From contig CAWCGU010000006.1 of assembly GCA_963795195.1 (NCBI GenBank), positions 2,728,001-2,792,000 of the forward strand: 64,000 nucleotides of DNA, written 5' to 3'. This document shows, one piece after another, positions 52,581-62,281 of the stretch. The DNA comes from CAWCGU01 sp963795195 (GTDB lineage Bacteria > Actinomycetota > Thermoleophilia > Solirubrobacterales > 70-9). The position numbers and the translations under genes were made by a program. Position 1 is the stretch's first letter; each line of letters opens with the position of its first letter. The notes under the pieces were generated by a model. The model worked only from the letters and a program-made list of their open reading frames with translations, did no database searches and was not told the DNA's origin.

Positions 52581-53993
52581 ATGAGCGGTGGGCGGGAACA
52601 GATCGAGTGCGACTTCGTCGTCTGTGGCGCCGGCCTCGCCGGCCTCGTGGCCGCGCGTGAGCTGGTGTCGGCGGGTGCGGACGTGATCGTGCTCGAGGCC
52701 CAGGACCGAGTCGGGGGCCGAACCCTGACCGAGGACCTCGGCGACGGCGCCTTCGTCGACCACGGAGGCCAATGGGTGAGCCCCGGACAGCACGAGATCG
52801 CCGATTTGGCGGACGAACTCGGTGTGGAGCTCTTCCCGAGCTGGGACGCCGGCGACACTGTCCATTGGAAGAACGGCCGACGCTCGGTCGCGCCGGGCCT
52901 CTTCGCGGCCGCCAGCGATGGCGCGATGGACGAGCTGCGCGGCGTCGCGCATCAGCTCTCTGGGATGGCCGCCGAGCTTCCCGACGGCGCACCATGGGCG
53001 GCGCCGAGGGCGGCTGAGTGGGACAAGGTGACGCTGCACCAATGGCTGAGCGAGAGCGTGGACGACCCGCTGGCGCGCTGGGGTATGGCGCGCTCGCTCG
53101 AGGGCGTTTTCGCGGGCGGGCCGGGCGAGACCTCACTGCTCGCCGCGCTCGCGATCATTCGCTCGGGGGCACACGAAGTGACCCGCCTCGTGGCCGATGA
53201 GCCGCTCGGACCCGAGCGCCGCTTCGTCGTCGGCGCCCAGTCGCTTTGCAGCGCGATGGCGGAAGAACTGGGCAATGATCGTGTGCTGCTTGAGCGGCAC
53301 GTGGCGCAGATTGAGCACGAAACCCAGGGCGTTGTGGTCAAGGCCGGGGGTGACACCGTCCGCGCCCGCCAAGCGATCGTTTCACTCGCTCCGACGCTCG
53401 CCGGCCGAATCCGTTACGTCCCAGCGCTGCCCGCTGCGCGCGACCACCTCACCCAGCGCCTGCCGATGGGCTGGGTGATCAAAGTTCATTGCGTCTATGA
53501 GTCGCGATTCTGGGCCGAGGAAGGGCTGGCGGGCAAGGTCGTCAGCGACGAGGGCGCCGTGCGCGCCACCGCCGACAACTCGCCGCCTTCTGGCGCGCCC
53601 GGCATCCTCGTGGCCTTCATCGAAGGAGGGCAGGCGCGGCGCCTCGCCGCCGCCGATCTCGGGGAGCGTCGCGGAGAGGTGCTCTCGGCACTTACTCGTT
53701 ACTTCGGTGATCGCGCAGCTCGCCCGAGCGCCTATCTCGAATACTCCTGGGGCGATGACGAGTTCGCCCGCGGTGCCTACGGCGGTTATTGGACGACGGG
53801 GGTGTGGACCGCATATGGGCACGCGCTGCGGAAGCCGATCGGACCGATCCTCTGGGCGGGAACCGAGACGTCGACGGCCTGGAACGGCAAGCTCGAGGGC
53901 GCCGTGCACTCGGGCCGCGACGCGGCGGCCAGTGCGCTGGACCAGGCCGGAGACGCTGGCAGGACGCGGCGTCGGGTCGGGGCAGTTCGGTGA
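52581..53993 (+). CDS. Flavin monoamine oxidase family protein
   Basis: 470 residues. The FAD motif FVVCGAGLAGLVAARELVSA is followed by VIVLEAQDRVGGRT, the substrate domain (VSLAPTLAGRIRYVPALPAA), and the C-terminal FAD motif GPILWAGTETSTAWNGKLEG, AVHSGRDAA. It should oxidise an amine, releasing an aldehyde and H2O2. The stop overlaps the next start (GTGA). Confidence 0.92.
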   Translation: MSGGREQIECDFVVCGAGLAGLVAARELVSAGADVIVLEAQDRVGGRTLTEDLGDGAFVDHGGQWVSPGQHEIADLADELGVELFPSWDAGDTVHWKNGRRSVAPGLFAAASDGAMDELRGVAHQLSGMAAELPDGAPWAAPRAAEWDKVTLHQWLSESVDDPLARWGMARSLEGVFAGGPGETSLLAALAIIRSGAHEVTRLVADEPLGPERRFVVGAQSLCSAMAEELGNDRVLLERHVAQIEHETQGVVVKAGGDTVRARQAIVSLAPTLAGRIRYVPALPAARDHLTQRLPMGWVIKVHCVYESRFWAEEGLAGKVVSDEGAVRATADNSPPSGAPGILVAFIEGGQARRLAAADLGERRGEVLSALTRYFGDRAARPSAYLEYSWGDDEFARGAYGGYWTTGVWTAYGHALRKPIGPILWAGTETSTAWNGKLEGAVHSGRDAAASALDQAGDAGRTRRRVGAVR

Positions 53994-55219
53994 CGCCACA
54001 ACTGGATGGAGCAGGTGTGCCTGCGCGAGTCCGGCGCACGGTCGGCCGCAGCATCGCGTACACGGCCTGCGCGCTGCTGTCGGCGTTGGCCGTTGGGACA
54101 GTCCCCGCCGCCGCAAGTCCGTGTCCATCCGGCGAGATCCACACCGCCAGCGGCTGCACGAGTTTCCGAGAGGCGCGGCGAGACATCCGCGAGATCGTTG
54201 ATCGGGCCGCGCGGGAGAACGATCTGCATGCCGCTCTGGTCCGCGTCGACAGCGGTGACCGCAGGCTTGCTCGTGTCGCCGCTGGGAACTCGATGGCGGG
54301 GGTACCCGCCAACTTCCAAATGCAGTTCCGGATCGGCTCAATCGCCATCCCGTACCTGATCACGCTGCTGCTTCAGCTTCAGGACGAGGGGCGTCTTTCG
54401 CTCGACGACCCCGTCTCGAGCTGGCTTCCGAACCTGCCTAACGCTGATCGGGTAACCCTGCGGATGCTGGCCAACAACACTTCCGGCTATCCAGACTGGG
54501 CGCAGGGCAACCCGGCTTTTATCGACGCCTTCAACGCTGATGTGTTCCGGCAATGGAGAACCAACGAGCTGCTGGATATCGCCTTCGCCCAGCCGCTGGC
54601 CTGTGACCCCGGTAGCTGCTTTCACTACGCCCACACCAACTTCGTAATCATCAGCCGGGTCCTGCAGCGCGAGACGGGACGGTCTGCTGCGACGATGTTG
54701 AAGCGGCGCGTCCTGAGGCCGCTCGGGCTGAACGAGACGCGCATCTCAGCGCTGCCGGGCATGCCGGAACCGGTTCTGCACGCCTACGTCACCGACCGCG
54801 GCCCCTTCGAGGACTCGACCTTCTGGAGCCCGTCGTGGACGATCGCCAAGAGCACCATCATGAGCTCGACGATCAGCGACGTCGTCAGCTCCGCAAAGGC
54901 CCTCGGCGAAGGCCTGTTGATCTCGCCAGCGGCGTCGAGGGAGCGCTTCGAGGCGTCCACGGCGGGTTTGGGTCCGTTCAACGAAACCTTCTATTACGGG
55001 CTCGGCGTGCTGGCCGCTAACTCGTGGGTGTTTCAGAACCCGCAGCTCAACGGCTGGCGGGCGATCATGGCCTACCAGCCCACGAGGCGGCTCGGGCTCG
55101 GGCTCGTCGTCACCACCGGCCAGGTTGCAGCCGACAGCGGCGCCAACTATGCCCAGCGGCTGTTCAACCAGCTCACGGAGTATCTGACCCCGAACCGACC
55201 GGTCGAGCTGCCCGGATGA
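53990..55219 (+). CDS. Exported serine-beta-lactamase-fold protein with altered catalytic motifs (1)
   Basis: About 409 residues from GTG 53990, which overlaps the previous stop by four bases. Signal region (AYTACALLSALAVGTVPAAA). The fold is class C / D-Ala-D-Ala carboxypeptidase-like: RIGSIAIPYLITLLLQLQDE, LSLDDPVSSWLPNLPNADRV, TLRMLANNTSGYPDW, and the C-terminal LGLGLVVTTGQ. In active enzymes the first motif is SxxK. Here Ser117 is kept but Lys120 is Ile, and the YxN motif is Tyr213-Ala-His215. Normal catalysis is doubtful. A second diverged relative lies at 60909. Confidence 0.85.
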   Translation: MTPQLDGAGVPARVRRTVGRSIAYTACALLSALAVGTVPAAASPCPSGEIHTASGCTSFREARRDIREIVDRAARENDLHAALVRVDSGDRRLARVAAGNSMAGVPANFQMQFRIGSIAIPYLITLLLQLQDEGRLSLDDPVSSWLPNLPNADRVTLRMLANNTSGYPDWAQGNPAFIDAFNADVFRQWRTNELLDIAFAQPLACDPGSCFHYAHTNFVIISRVLQRETGRSAATMLKRRVLRPLGLNETRISALPGMPEPVLHAYVTDRGPFEDSTFWSPSWTIAKSTIMSSTISDVVSSAKALGEGLLISPAASRERFEASTAGLGPFNETFYYGLGVLAANSWVFQNPQLNGWRAIMAYQPTRRLGLGLVVTTGQVAADSGANYAQRLFNQLTEYLTPNRPVELPG

Positions 55220-55399
55220 ACGAGGCCGTCGGCGGGCGCGGGGCAAGGCGCCCATCGGTCGCGGCTGGCAGTGGGTGCAATTGCTCCCGTTGAGCGCGTC
55301 TGAATCCCTCCTTTCGGGGCGGACCTGGTGAACCGTCGGTCTCGGTTCTGAGATAACGTTGCTGACTCGATTCATGGCTTAGGGGACGAAGGAGGCGTA

Positions 55400-58300
55400 A
55401 TGGGCTGGGCGGGACGAAGACTGGCTCGTATTCCATTCGGGAGGCTGATTGCGGCCGTCGTCGTCGCCGTGGGACTTACCTCGGATGCAGGCGCCGCCTC
55501 TGAGCGCGGATCCGTCCGCCTCTCCCTCGACGCCGGGGGCTCGGAGGTCACCGCGAAGGTCGCGGTCGCCGGAAGGCCCTTCGGGCACCGCATCACCCTG
55601 AACGGCCACACGATCACCGGCAGGTTCGACCTCTCGGTACCCGGTGGCCATCCTGTCGGGCTCGGCCTGGATGAGGGCCTGCGCTTCGGAATGAACCGCC
55701 TGCGGGTGGCCGTTCACTACCCGAGCAACCGCACGGTGCGTCGCGTCGCCAGATTCAAGCTCGACCGCCGCCGCCCGCTCGTCGGCGCCCCGCAGCTCGG
55801 CAAGGCACATTCGGGCGCCGCGGTGAAGCTCGTTCCGCACACGAAGCCCCGGGCTGGGTCCGGGGCCGGCCGGCAAGCCTTCAGTGCCCAACAGGGCTCG
55901 GTCATTTTCACCTGGGAGATCGTCGATGCTCCGGACGCCTCGGAGGCTCAGATCAGGAACCCCGGCTCCCGCCCGGCACGGATCGTCCCCGATACTCCGG
56001 GGATCTACAAGCTGAGGCTGACGGCCACGCGCCGGGGTGCCTCGGCATCCGCCGCCGGGCAGAGGAGCCGCAGCGAAACGATCCAGCTCGAGGCACACCC
56101 GCCGGAGACGACGAGGGCCGGCGTCTTCATCGGAACCGAGTCGCTGTACGAGGCCGGCGATCCGGTCGCGCTTCGCCTCTTCGACGAAGCAGGCACGGTC
56201 GTCGAGATCGGGCCCAACGCGGATTCCTTCGCGCGGGTCGGCCTGCTCGTGATCGACCGTTGCACGCTCCAGGTGCTGGAGAACACCAACTTCGGCGCGG
56301 ACGCCACAGGGTCCGACACTTTGACCACCCTGCTCGACCGCTACTACCCCAGCTATCCGAAACAGAACAACGGCTGCAACGTGATGTTCGTCGCCGCTGG
56401 TGCCGACTACGCGTCCGTTTCCCAGGAGTTCTCGCAGAGCATCGAGGCGGCCGTCGGCCAGTCGTTCCTGCCGACTGGGGAGACGCAGCCTTTCTGGGCC
56501 GTCTGGATTCCGAACAAGCCGGCCAACAGCGCCGGCGTGGTCGGTTCGGACAACTCGTGGGTCAACTCCCCGTCGGTTGACAAGGACTCGCTGCCCGGTC
56601 GTCTCACCGGCGTCCTCGCCGAGGACGTGAGCGGCCGCTACTCCTTCCGGCCGAGCAACTTCACAGCGTTCGGCGGCGCCAACGCTCAGCTCAGCTTCCA
56701 CTCCGACCCCAGCGGCATCTCGATCCCGTCTCTGCCGACCGAGGCGGGTTACCCGGGGCCGACGAAGATCCCCGCCGGATCGCCGCCGTGCGCCGGCGCG
56801 GGCGGCTACCAGGTGCTCGCGATGGCGGCCGCAGGCCCGACCTCCCTGCAGGAGCTTCCCGTCTCGTTCCCCTACAACGGCAAGACCTACCACAACGGCG
56901 ACACCTTCTGGGTCAACGGCTGCTCAGAACAGGAGAGCGAGGACGCAGCCGCGGCCATGCTCCTGTTGCTCGAGGACCTCGTCCCACTGGGTCCGGGCGG
57001 GACCCCCGCCGACGTCTTCATCCAGGGGGTCGGCAACTCGATGCCGGCCAATCCCAGCGCCGCGGCGAAGCAGTCGTTGCTCAAGGTCGCGTACAGGATC
57101 GAGGAGCTGGGGGGGACGCCGGAGGCGTTTGTGCTCAACCCCACCTCCACCAGGGGGCCGGGCTATGCGCTGGCGGGGCAGAACTTCATCGTCCCGAACC
57201 AGTCGCGCGTCGCGACCGAGGTGACGAGCGCCGCGCCGGGAAACCCGCCGGCCCAGCTCGACGGCGTGCTCGAGCGCGACCGCCACTGGCGCCTCGCACC
57301 CGGCGCGGGCACGCCGGTGGGCGGAACGCTCGCGGGCGGAGCCGGGGCCGGGCTGGCGCTGCAGGCGGCGAGTGCGGCCGTCGCCCAGGGCCCCAACTTC
57401 TCGACGGCGCCGTTCCCCGGGCAGGACGATCCCGAGCGGCAGAAGGTGATGCACTACATCGCGGGGCCGGACGTGCTCTCGATCGCCTACGACGCGAGCA
57501 CGGCCTGCTACAAGCCGCCGACGATCGCGAACGGCTTCGGCGACGTCCGCTCCGCCTACTGCGGCGGCGGCAGCTCCTGTAACGAATGGTCCTCGCAGGG
57601 TCGAGCCTTGACTCGGCTCGGCTACCCCGCTGGCCAGGGCTTCTCCAATCAGGCATGGACCGACGTGGTGGACCAGCTCGCCGGAGGCGGCGCTGGGATC
57701 GGCGAGTTCGCAATGGTCGACCGCGTCCACTGCAACGTGCAGAACATGCAGAGGGTGTTCGGCACGGCGGCAGGCGGCAGCGCCCTGCTCGACGTCGAGA
57801 CGTTCGTGACGAAGATCAACGAGTTCCTCCAGCCGCCGGACGACGGCGCGGTCCTCCAGATCGTGTTCTCGGTGCTCGACTCCCTCGTAAACGTGGCTGC
57901 GGGGGTCTCAGGCGTCGGCGGGTTCGCCGAGGCGGCGGACGTCCTTTGGGCGGTGGGCGCCTCGATGGAGGCGACGAACACGTTCGCGAATCTGGCCGAC
58001 GGTTCACCGGTGGACGGCCCGTTGCCGTTCAACACCACCGTCGAGACGCTGGCACAGCAGCTGCTCAGCGGCTGGCAGCAGGCGTCTTCTGCGCTCAGCG
58101 TCCTCGACGACCAGATCGTGAGCGACTACGTTGCGCTGAAGACGTTCTACGAGTCCGGCGCGAATCTGCAGCAGCAGCAAGTCCAGAACGCCGAAACGCC
58201 GCTCAGCCTCGCGGCTTACGCGGACCTCTGGAAGTGGTTCATCGGCAAGAAGTATCCACCGGATCACGCCTGGCCCAACTACTACAGCGTCGCCCCCGCA

Positions 58301-58747
58301 GACGGTCCGCTCGACACCAAGACCTTCTACTGCTACGAGGGGGGGCTCTTTGGCCAGGACTACTACCCGTACAACTTCCATTCACGGGTCTTCGGGCCCG
58401 ATCAGTCGGCTACGCAGATCGAGGCGCCGCTGTACGACAACCAGAACGGCTACGAGCTCTACGTGATGGCCGGATCGAAGACGATCGGGGACGACCAGAC
58501 GCTGGTCGGTGAGCCGCCGGCGGTCCTGCCCGGGTCGCTCTACGGGTTCCCCGCTGCGACCGGCTCCACGCCACCGCCGGTGGACTCAAGCGGGACGATC
58601 ACGCCGGTCGGCCTTTTTGACCAGTTCCTCTGGCATGACCTGGTCTACGCAGCGACCCAGACGCAACGGGTGTTTAGCTTTTACGACGTCCGCAATCCGG
58701 CGCCCGACGTGCCGTACGCGCAAAGGCAGGACTGCACCTACCCCTAA
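55400..58747 (+). CDS. Giant secreted protein 2 with Ig-like domains
   Basis: 1115 residues. AAGGAGG six bases before ATG. Signal peptide (RLIAAVVVAVGLTSDAGAAS). Residues 40-220 carry two Ig/PKD-like modules (FGHRITLNGHTITGRFDLSV; FTWEIVDAPDASEAQIRNPG; PGIYKLRLTATRRG). The rest is a large domain with Cys (NGCNVMFVAAG, CAGAGGYQVLA, SACYKPPT-like) and an aromatic end FYDVRNPAPDVPYAQRQDCT. Homologous in layout to 31067-34522. No catalytic motif recognised; a surface or matrix protein is probable. A short piece of a further paralogue sits at 62.1 kb. Confidence 0.78.
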   Translation: MGWAGRRLARIPFGRLIAAVVVAVGLTSDAGAASERGSVRLSLDAGGSEVTAKVAVAGRPFGHRITLNGHTITGRFDLSVPGGHPVGLGLDEGLRFGMNRLRVAVHYPSNRTVRRVARFKLDRRRPLVGAPQLGKAHSGAAVKLVPHTKPRAGSGAGRQAFSAQQGSVIFTWEIVDAPDASEAQIRNPGSRPARIVPDTPGIYKLRLTATRRGASASAAGQRSRSETIQLEAHPPETTRAGVFIGTESLYEAGDPVALRLFDEAGTVVEIGPNADSFARVGLLVIDRCTLQVLENTNFGADATGSDTLTTLLDRYYPSYPKQNNGCNVMFVAAGADYASVSQEFSQSIEAAVGQSFLPTGETQPFWAVWIPNKPANSAGVVGSDNSWVNSPSVDKDSLPGRLTGVLAEDVSGRYSFRPSNFTAFGGANAQLSFHSDPSGISIPSLPTEAGYPGPTKIPAGSPPCAGAGGYQVLAMAAAGPTSLQELPVSFPYNGKTYHNGDTFWVNGCSEQESEDAAAAMLLLLEDLVPLGPGGTPADVFIQGVGNSMPANPSAAAKQSLLKVAYRIEELGGTPEAFVLNPTSTRGPGYALAGQNFIVPNQSRVATEVTSAAPGNPPAQLDGVLERDRHWRLAPGAGTPVGGTLAGGAGAGLALQAASAAVAQGPNFSTAPFPGQDDPERQKVMHYIAGPDVLSIAYDASTACYKPPTIANGFGDVRSAYCGGGSSCNEWSSQGRALTRLGYPAGQGFSNQAWTDVVDQLAGGGAGIGEFAMVDRVHCNVQNMQRVFGTAAGGSALLDVETFVTKINEFLQPPDDGAVLQIVFSVLDSLVNVAAGVSGVGGFAEAADVLWAVGASMEATNTFANLADGSPVDGPLPFNTTVETLAQQLLSGWQQASSALSVLDDQIVSDYVALKTFYESGANLQQQQVQNAETPLSLAAYADLWKWFIGKKYPPDHAWPNYYSVAPADGPLDTKTFYCYEGGLFGQDYYPYNFHSRVFGPDQSATQIEAPLYDNQNGYELYVMAGSKTIGDDQTLVGEPPAVLPGSLYGFPAATGSTPPPVDSSGTITPVGLFDQFLWHDLVYAATQTQRVFSFYDVRNPAPDVPYAQRQDCTYP

Positions 58748-58835
58748 GGACCAGGCAAGACTGGCGGCAGTCTTCTTGCCGGGCACGCTCACGCCGACTA
58801 CCGGCGCGCCGGGGGGGATCGCGAGGCTGTGCCTG

Positions 58836-58862
58836 GCCGGGCTCATAGCCCGGAGGTCGCAG
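58836..58862 (+). repeat. tRNA-fMet 3'-half fragment 3
   Basis: GCCGGGCTCATAGCCCGGAG then GTCGCAGG matches the anticodon arm to the T-arm start of tRNA-fMet with one mismatch. It lies between the giant gene 2 and the beta-helix gene. Confidence 0.6.
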
Positions 58863-58897
58863 GGCTGTACTCCAGCGGCGCATGAACTACGATCCGC

Positions 58898-60832
58898 GTG
58901 GTGCGGAGGCGGCTGGCATTGATTGCCCTCGCGGCGTGGGGGGCGACGGTTGCGCCGGCTTGGGGTACCTCGACCGTGGTGAACACCACGGCGGACACGG
59001 TCGCCCTTGATGGCTTGCAAAGCCTTAGGGAGGCGATCATCGCCGCAAACGCCGATGGCACTTCTGACACGATCAGCTTCGGCCTCGCCGGCGCGGGCAC
59101 GATCACGTTGGCGAGCGCTCTGCCGACAATCACGCAGCCGGTGCGGATAGACGGGCTGACCCAGGCCGGGGCGTCAGGCAGTTCGTTTCCGCCAACCTTG
59201 CTGGTCGGGATCGACGGCGTCACCAAGGCGTTTGATTGCTTAACCGTGACGGCGGCGAACGTGGTGATCCGGGGCTTGGCGATCAAGCGTTGCGCCAACG
59301 GGGTCCGATACAGCGACTCCGCCGGCGGGCTGAGGATCCAGACCTCGTTCGTCGGCCTTGACCTCGACGGTGCAACCCCCCGCGGAAACAATCAGGGCAT
59401 TGCTTTTGATTTCTCGGGGGCAGTTCCGGCGCCGGTCACGATCGGCACCGACGGCGACGGCGTCAACGACGCCAACGAGGGCAACGTGATCTCCGGCAAC
59501 CAGGAGTACGGAGTCTCATTTGGCCAGAGGGGAGGCGGGCGAATTTCCGGCAACCTGATCGGCACCAATGCTGCGGGGACATCGCTGATCGAGAACAGCG
59601 TGGGCGTGGCGCTGAGCGGCCTCGATCCGATGGTGCTGGGGACCAACGGGGACGGCGTCTCCGACGCACTGGAGGGGAACGTCATCTCCGGGAACCTCAA
59701 CGGCGTGCAGGTCATCGGCAACGGCCACGTCATAGCCGGCAACTTGATCGGCCGCAACCGCGAGAACACCGCCTCGATCGCCAACAGTGACGGCGGGATT
59801 ATCGTTGGCCAGGGGGAGAACGCCGACAACATCGTCATCGGCACCAACGGTGACGGGATCAGCGATACAGCCGAGGGCAATGTCATCGCCACCAACGGAC
59901 AGTCGGGGATCATCGTCCGCGGGCGCCTGGGAGCGACCCAGAATACGACGCTGATTACGGGCAACAGCATTTTCGGCAACGCCGATCTCGCGATCGACAA
60001 CACTGAGCGCAATCCGGCCGAGGTCTTTGGCGTGACTCCCAACGCTATGGGCCCGGCGAACGTTGCCAACAACGGCAGGGACTTCCCGGTGCTGACCGCG
60101 GCCGTGGTGAACTCGAACGCCACCGCTGTCTCCGTCACTGGAACCGTGACTGGGGAGCCCGCGGAGGCGCTGAGAGTTGAGTTCTTCGAGGTGGCCGCGT
60201 GCGACGCGAGCGGCTTCGGCGAAGCCGACACTCTGCTGGGCCGCCAGGATGTTGTCACCGACGCCACGGGAACGGCTCAGATCAACGCCGTGCTCCCGTT
60301 CGTCACCATCGGCCACTCGATCACCGCGACAGCCAACGACGGTGTTCGCACGAGCGAGGTCTCCGGGTGCCGGGCGGTGACGTTCGCGCCGCCGGCCGAG
60401 CCGCCCGCCGAACCGCCGGCCGAGCCGCCCGCCGAACCGCCGGCCGAGCCGCCGGCGGAGCCACCCGTGCTACCCCCGCGCGAGTATCTGACGTCAGCCT
60501 CGCTCAGCTTCAACGAGCAGACCAACACGTTCAAGGGCACCGTCAAGTCCGAAAACGAGGCCTGTGAGCAGGATCGCAAGGTGATCCTGCGGGAGAAGGA
60601 GAGCGGAAAGGATCCGAGCTTTGACTCAAAGCTCGCCAACGAGGCCGGCAAGTTCGCGGTCAAAGTCAAGGCGCCAACCGAGAAGAAGCTTTTCCAGTTG
60701 CTGAACGGGCTCTTCTACGCCGAGGTCAAGAAGACGACGCTCCCCGACGGCAGCGTCTGCCTCGCCGACAAATCGAAGACGATCGACCCGCCGGTCGAGA
60801 AGCCGAAGCCCAAGCCGAAACCAAAGCCCTAG
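58898..60832 (+). CDS. Secreted right-handed beta-helix protein with Pro-rich linker
   Basis: About 644 residues from GTG 58898 (GTG 58901 equally possible). Signal peptide (ALIALAAWGATVAPAWG). The start of the mature part resembles the CSLREA region (VVNTTADTVALDGLQSLREA). It is followed by parallel beta-helix turns with recurring EGNVISGN, GNLIGTNAAG, IGTNGDGISDTAEGN, of the type that often binds or cleaves polysaccharide. A PPAE-repeat linker (60391-60462) leads to a C-terminal domain and a basic tail EKPKPKPKPKP that would suit wall contact. Confidence 0.85.
   Translation: MVRRRLALIALAAWGATVAPAWGTSTVVNTTADTVALDGLQSLREAIIAANADGTSDTISFGLAGAGTITLASALPTITQPVRIDGLTQAGASGSSFPPTLLVGIDGVTKAFDCLTVTAANVVIRGLAIKRCANGVRYSDSAGGLRIQTSFVGLDLDGATPRGNNQGIAFDFSGAVPAPVTIGTDGDGVNDANEGNVISGNQEYGVSFGQRGGGRISGNLIGTNAAGTSLIENSVGVALSGLDPMVLGTNGDGVSDALEGNVISGNLNGVQVIGNGHVIAGNLIGRNRENTASIANSDGGIIVGQGENADNIVIGTNGDGISDTAEGNVIATNGQSGIIVRGRLGATQNTTLITGNSIFGNADLAIDNTERNPAEVFGVTPNAMGPANVANNGRDFPVLTAAVVNSNATAVSVTGTVTGEPAEALRVEFFEVAACDASGFGEADTLLGRQDVVTDATGTAQINAVLPFVTIGHSITATANDGVRTSEVSGCRAVTFAPPAEPPAEPPAEPPAEPPAEPPAEPPVLPPREYLTSASLSFNEQTNTFKGTVKSENEACEQDRKVILREKESGKDPSFDSKLANEAGKFAVKVKAPTEKKLFQLLNGLFYAEVKKTTLPDGSVCLADKSKTIDPPVEKPKPKPKPKP
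60391..60462 (+). repeat. 12-bp tandem repeat encoding Pro-Pro-Ala-Glu
   Basis: About six units of CCGCCSGCCGAR in frame within the beta-helix gene; a flexible linker prone to slippage. Confidence 0.75.
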
Positions 60833-60908
60833 CTTCCCCGCGTTGGCGGCCCCGGTCGCGGTTGCTCTCCCTGGCCAGGAGGGTTCCCGCGCACTCAAGG
60901 GCCTGCTG

Positions 60909-62060
60909 TCAGCAGCCGCCGCGCGGGCAGGGATTCAGCTGCGGGATGCTGGCCGGCGTCAGCAGCTGGGCGAGGCGCTGGAAGGCGATGACCGCGTAGC
61001 GGATCGACTGGTCGGTCGTGGGCTTCGGCGTGGTGACGACGGTGACTGTGGTGTCGGTCGGGAGGTGATGGGCGACGACGACCGTGTAGCCGCTGATCGC
61101 CGGGTTGTTGAAAATCCAGCCGGAGTCGACGCTGGCTCCATTGGCGTAGTAGCGGTCGGCCGTCCACGGTCCCAGACCAGCGGTGTCAGGCGCGAAGAGA
61201 GCACGCTGCGATGCAGGCGAGAGCAGCCTCCCACGTGCGCGTGCTCTGGCCCATCGCGCAAGGTCGGAGACGGTTGAATAGCCGTCGGCTGCTCCCCGGA
61301 CCCACGATGTGCTCCAGAAGGTCGTGTCCTCGTAGACGCCGCGCTCACTGGTGTAGCTGTGCAGGGCGGGAGACGGAAGCCTCGCGATCGGCGACATCTG
61401 GGTGTCGCGCAGGCGCAGCGGGTCGAGTACAAGTTGCCCGACAACCCGCTCGGGTGAGCTGCCCGTGACCCGGCGAATCACATCGCCGAGGATCACGTAG
61501 TTGGTGTCCGAGAATTTCCAGCTCGTCCCGGGGTCGAAGAGCGGGGGCTCGGAGAAGGCGAGGTCGAGCAGTTCGGGAACGAACCAGATCCGGAACGGGT
61601 TGGCGTAGAACTGCTCGACGAACGATTCCGTCGTGACGAAGTCGTTGTACCCGGTGACCATGTTTGCGAGCATCCCCAGCGTGACCTGGTCGGCGTTCGG
61701 GAGGTCCGGATACCAGCGCGAGAGCGGATCATCGAGGCTGACCCTGCCCTGCTCGGCAAGCCGGTACAGAGCCACGGCGACCATCGACCCCCCGGTGTTG
61801 CCGGCCCGGAAATGCATATCGGTGCGCGCGCGGACCCCGTCCTGCGAAGAGCCGGCAGCACCGCTGACGACCCGTTGTCCACCGCGCCAAACCCCGAAGA
61901 TGTGGGCGCGGTAGTCATGCTCGGAGATGAGCGTGCTCATCACGCTCTTGATCTTGGCTGCCCCGGGCTGGCGCGCGGACGCGAGGGTCCCGTGGGAGGG
62001 GACGAGCGCGAACAAAACGAGGGCGATGACGGCAGTGCGGAGCTTCAACGGGACGGGCAC
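60909..62060 (-). CDS. Exported serine-beta-lactamase-fold protein with lost catalytic motifs (2)
   Basis: About 383 residues from GTG 62060; an earlier in-frame start (62147) would overlap the paralogue fragment at 62.1 kb. Signal peptide (RTAVIALVLFALVPSHGTLA). The class C/serine hydrolase fold is clear: HFRAGNTGGSMVAVALYRLA, VSLDDPLSRWYPDLPNADQV, TLGMLANMVTGYNDF, LDLAFSEPPLFDPGTSWKFS, DTNYVILGDVI. The SxxK motif reads Asn88-Thr-Gly-Gly91 and the YxN motif Phe183-Ser-Asp185, so nucleophile, Lys and Tyr are all replaced. A binding or regulatory role is more likely than hydrolysis. It has closely similar architecture to 53990-55219. Confidence 0.85.
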   Translation of the reverse strand: MPVPLKLRTAVIALVLFALVPSHGTLASARQPGAAKIKSVMSTLISEHDYRAHIFGVWRGGQRVVSGAAGSSQDGVRARTDMHFRAGNTGGSMVAVALYRLAEQGRVSLDDPLSRWYPDLPNADQVTLGMLANMVTGYNDFVTTESFVEQFYANPFRIWFVPELLDLAFSEPPLFDPGTSWKFSDTNYVILGDVIRRVTGSSPERVVGQLVLDPLRLRDTQMSPIARLPSPALHSYTSERGVYEDTTFWSTSWVRGAADGYSTVSDLARWARARARGRLLSPASQRALFAPDTAGLGPWTADRYYANGASVDSGWIFNNPAISGYTVVVAHHLPTDTTVTVVTTPKPTTDQSIRYAVIAFQRLAQLLTPASIPQLNPCPRGGC

Positions 62061-62100
62061 TATCGCAGTCGGCCTGGGACCAACCCCTTTGCGCTGATCG

Positions 62101-62216
62101 GGACCGCCGCCATCACGACCTGGTCTACGACGCGACGGGTGTTCCACTTCTACGACGTTCGCAACCCGGCGCCGGATGTGCCGTACGCCCAGAGGTATGA
62201 CTGCACCAACCCCTAG
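62101..62216 (+). pseudogene. C-terminal fragment of a third giant secreted paralogue
   Basis: HDLVYDAT, then after a frame change RVFHFYDVRNPAPDVPYAQR, YDCTNP and stop. It matches the last 40 residues of giant protein 2 (HDLVYAAT, VFSFYDVRNPAPDVPYAQR, QDCTYP). The rest of the gene is absent, suggesting deletion or replacement by the neighbouring beta-lactamase-fold gene. Confidence 0.8.
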
Positions 62217-62281
62217 GCCGAGCCGTAGCGCCGCGTCACCTGACCGACAACCCGGAGAGGGTGCTTCGCCGTATCGAACGA

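Noticed and set aside
60391..60462. Short regular repeat considered as CRISPR or regulatory array
   Set aside because: In-frame codons for Pro-Pro-Ala-Glu linker; no spacers. No CRISPR array is seen anywhere in the window.
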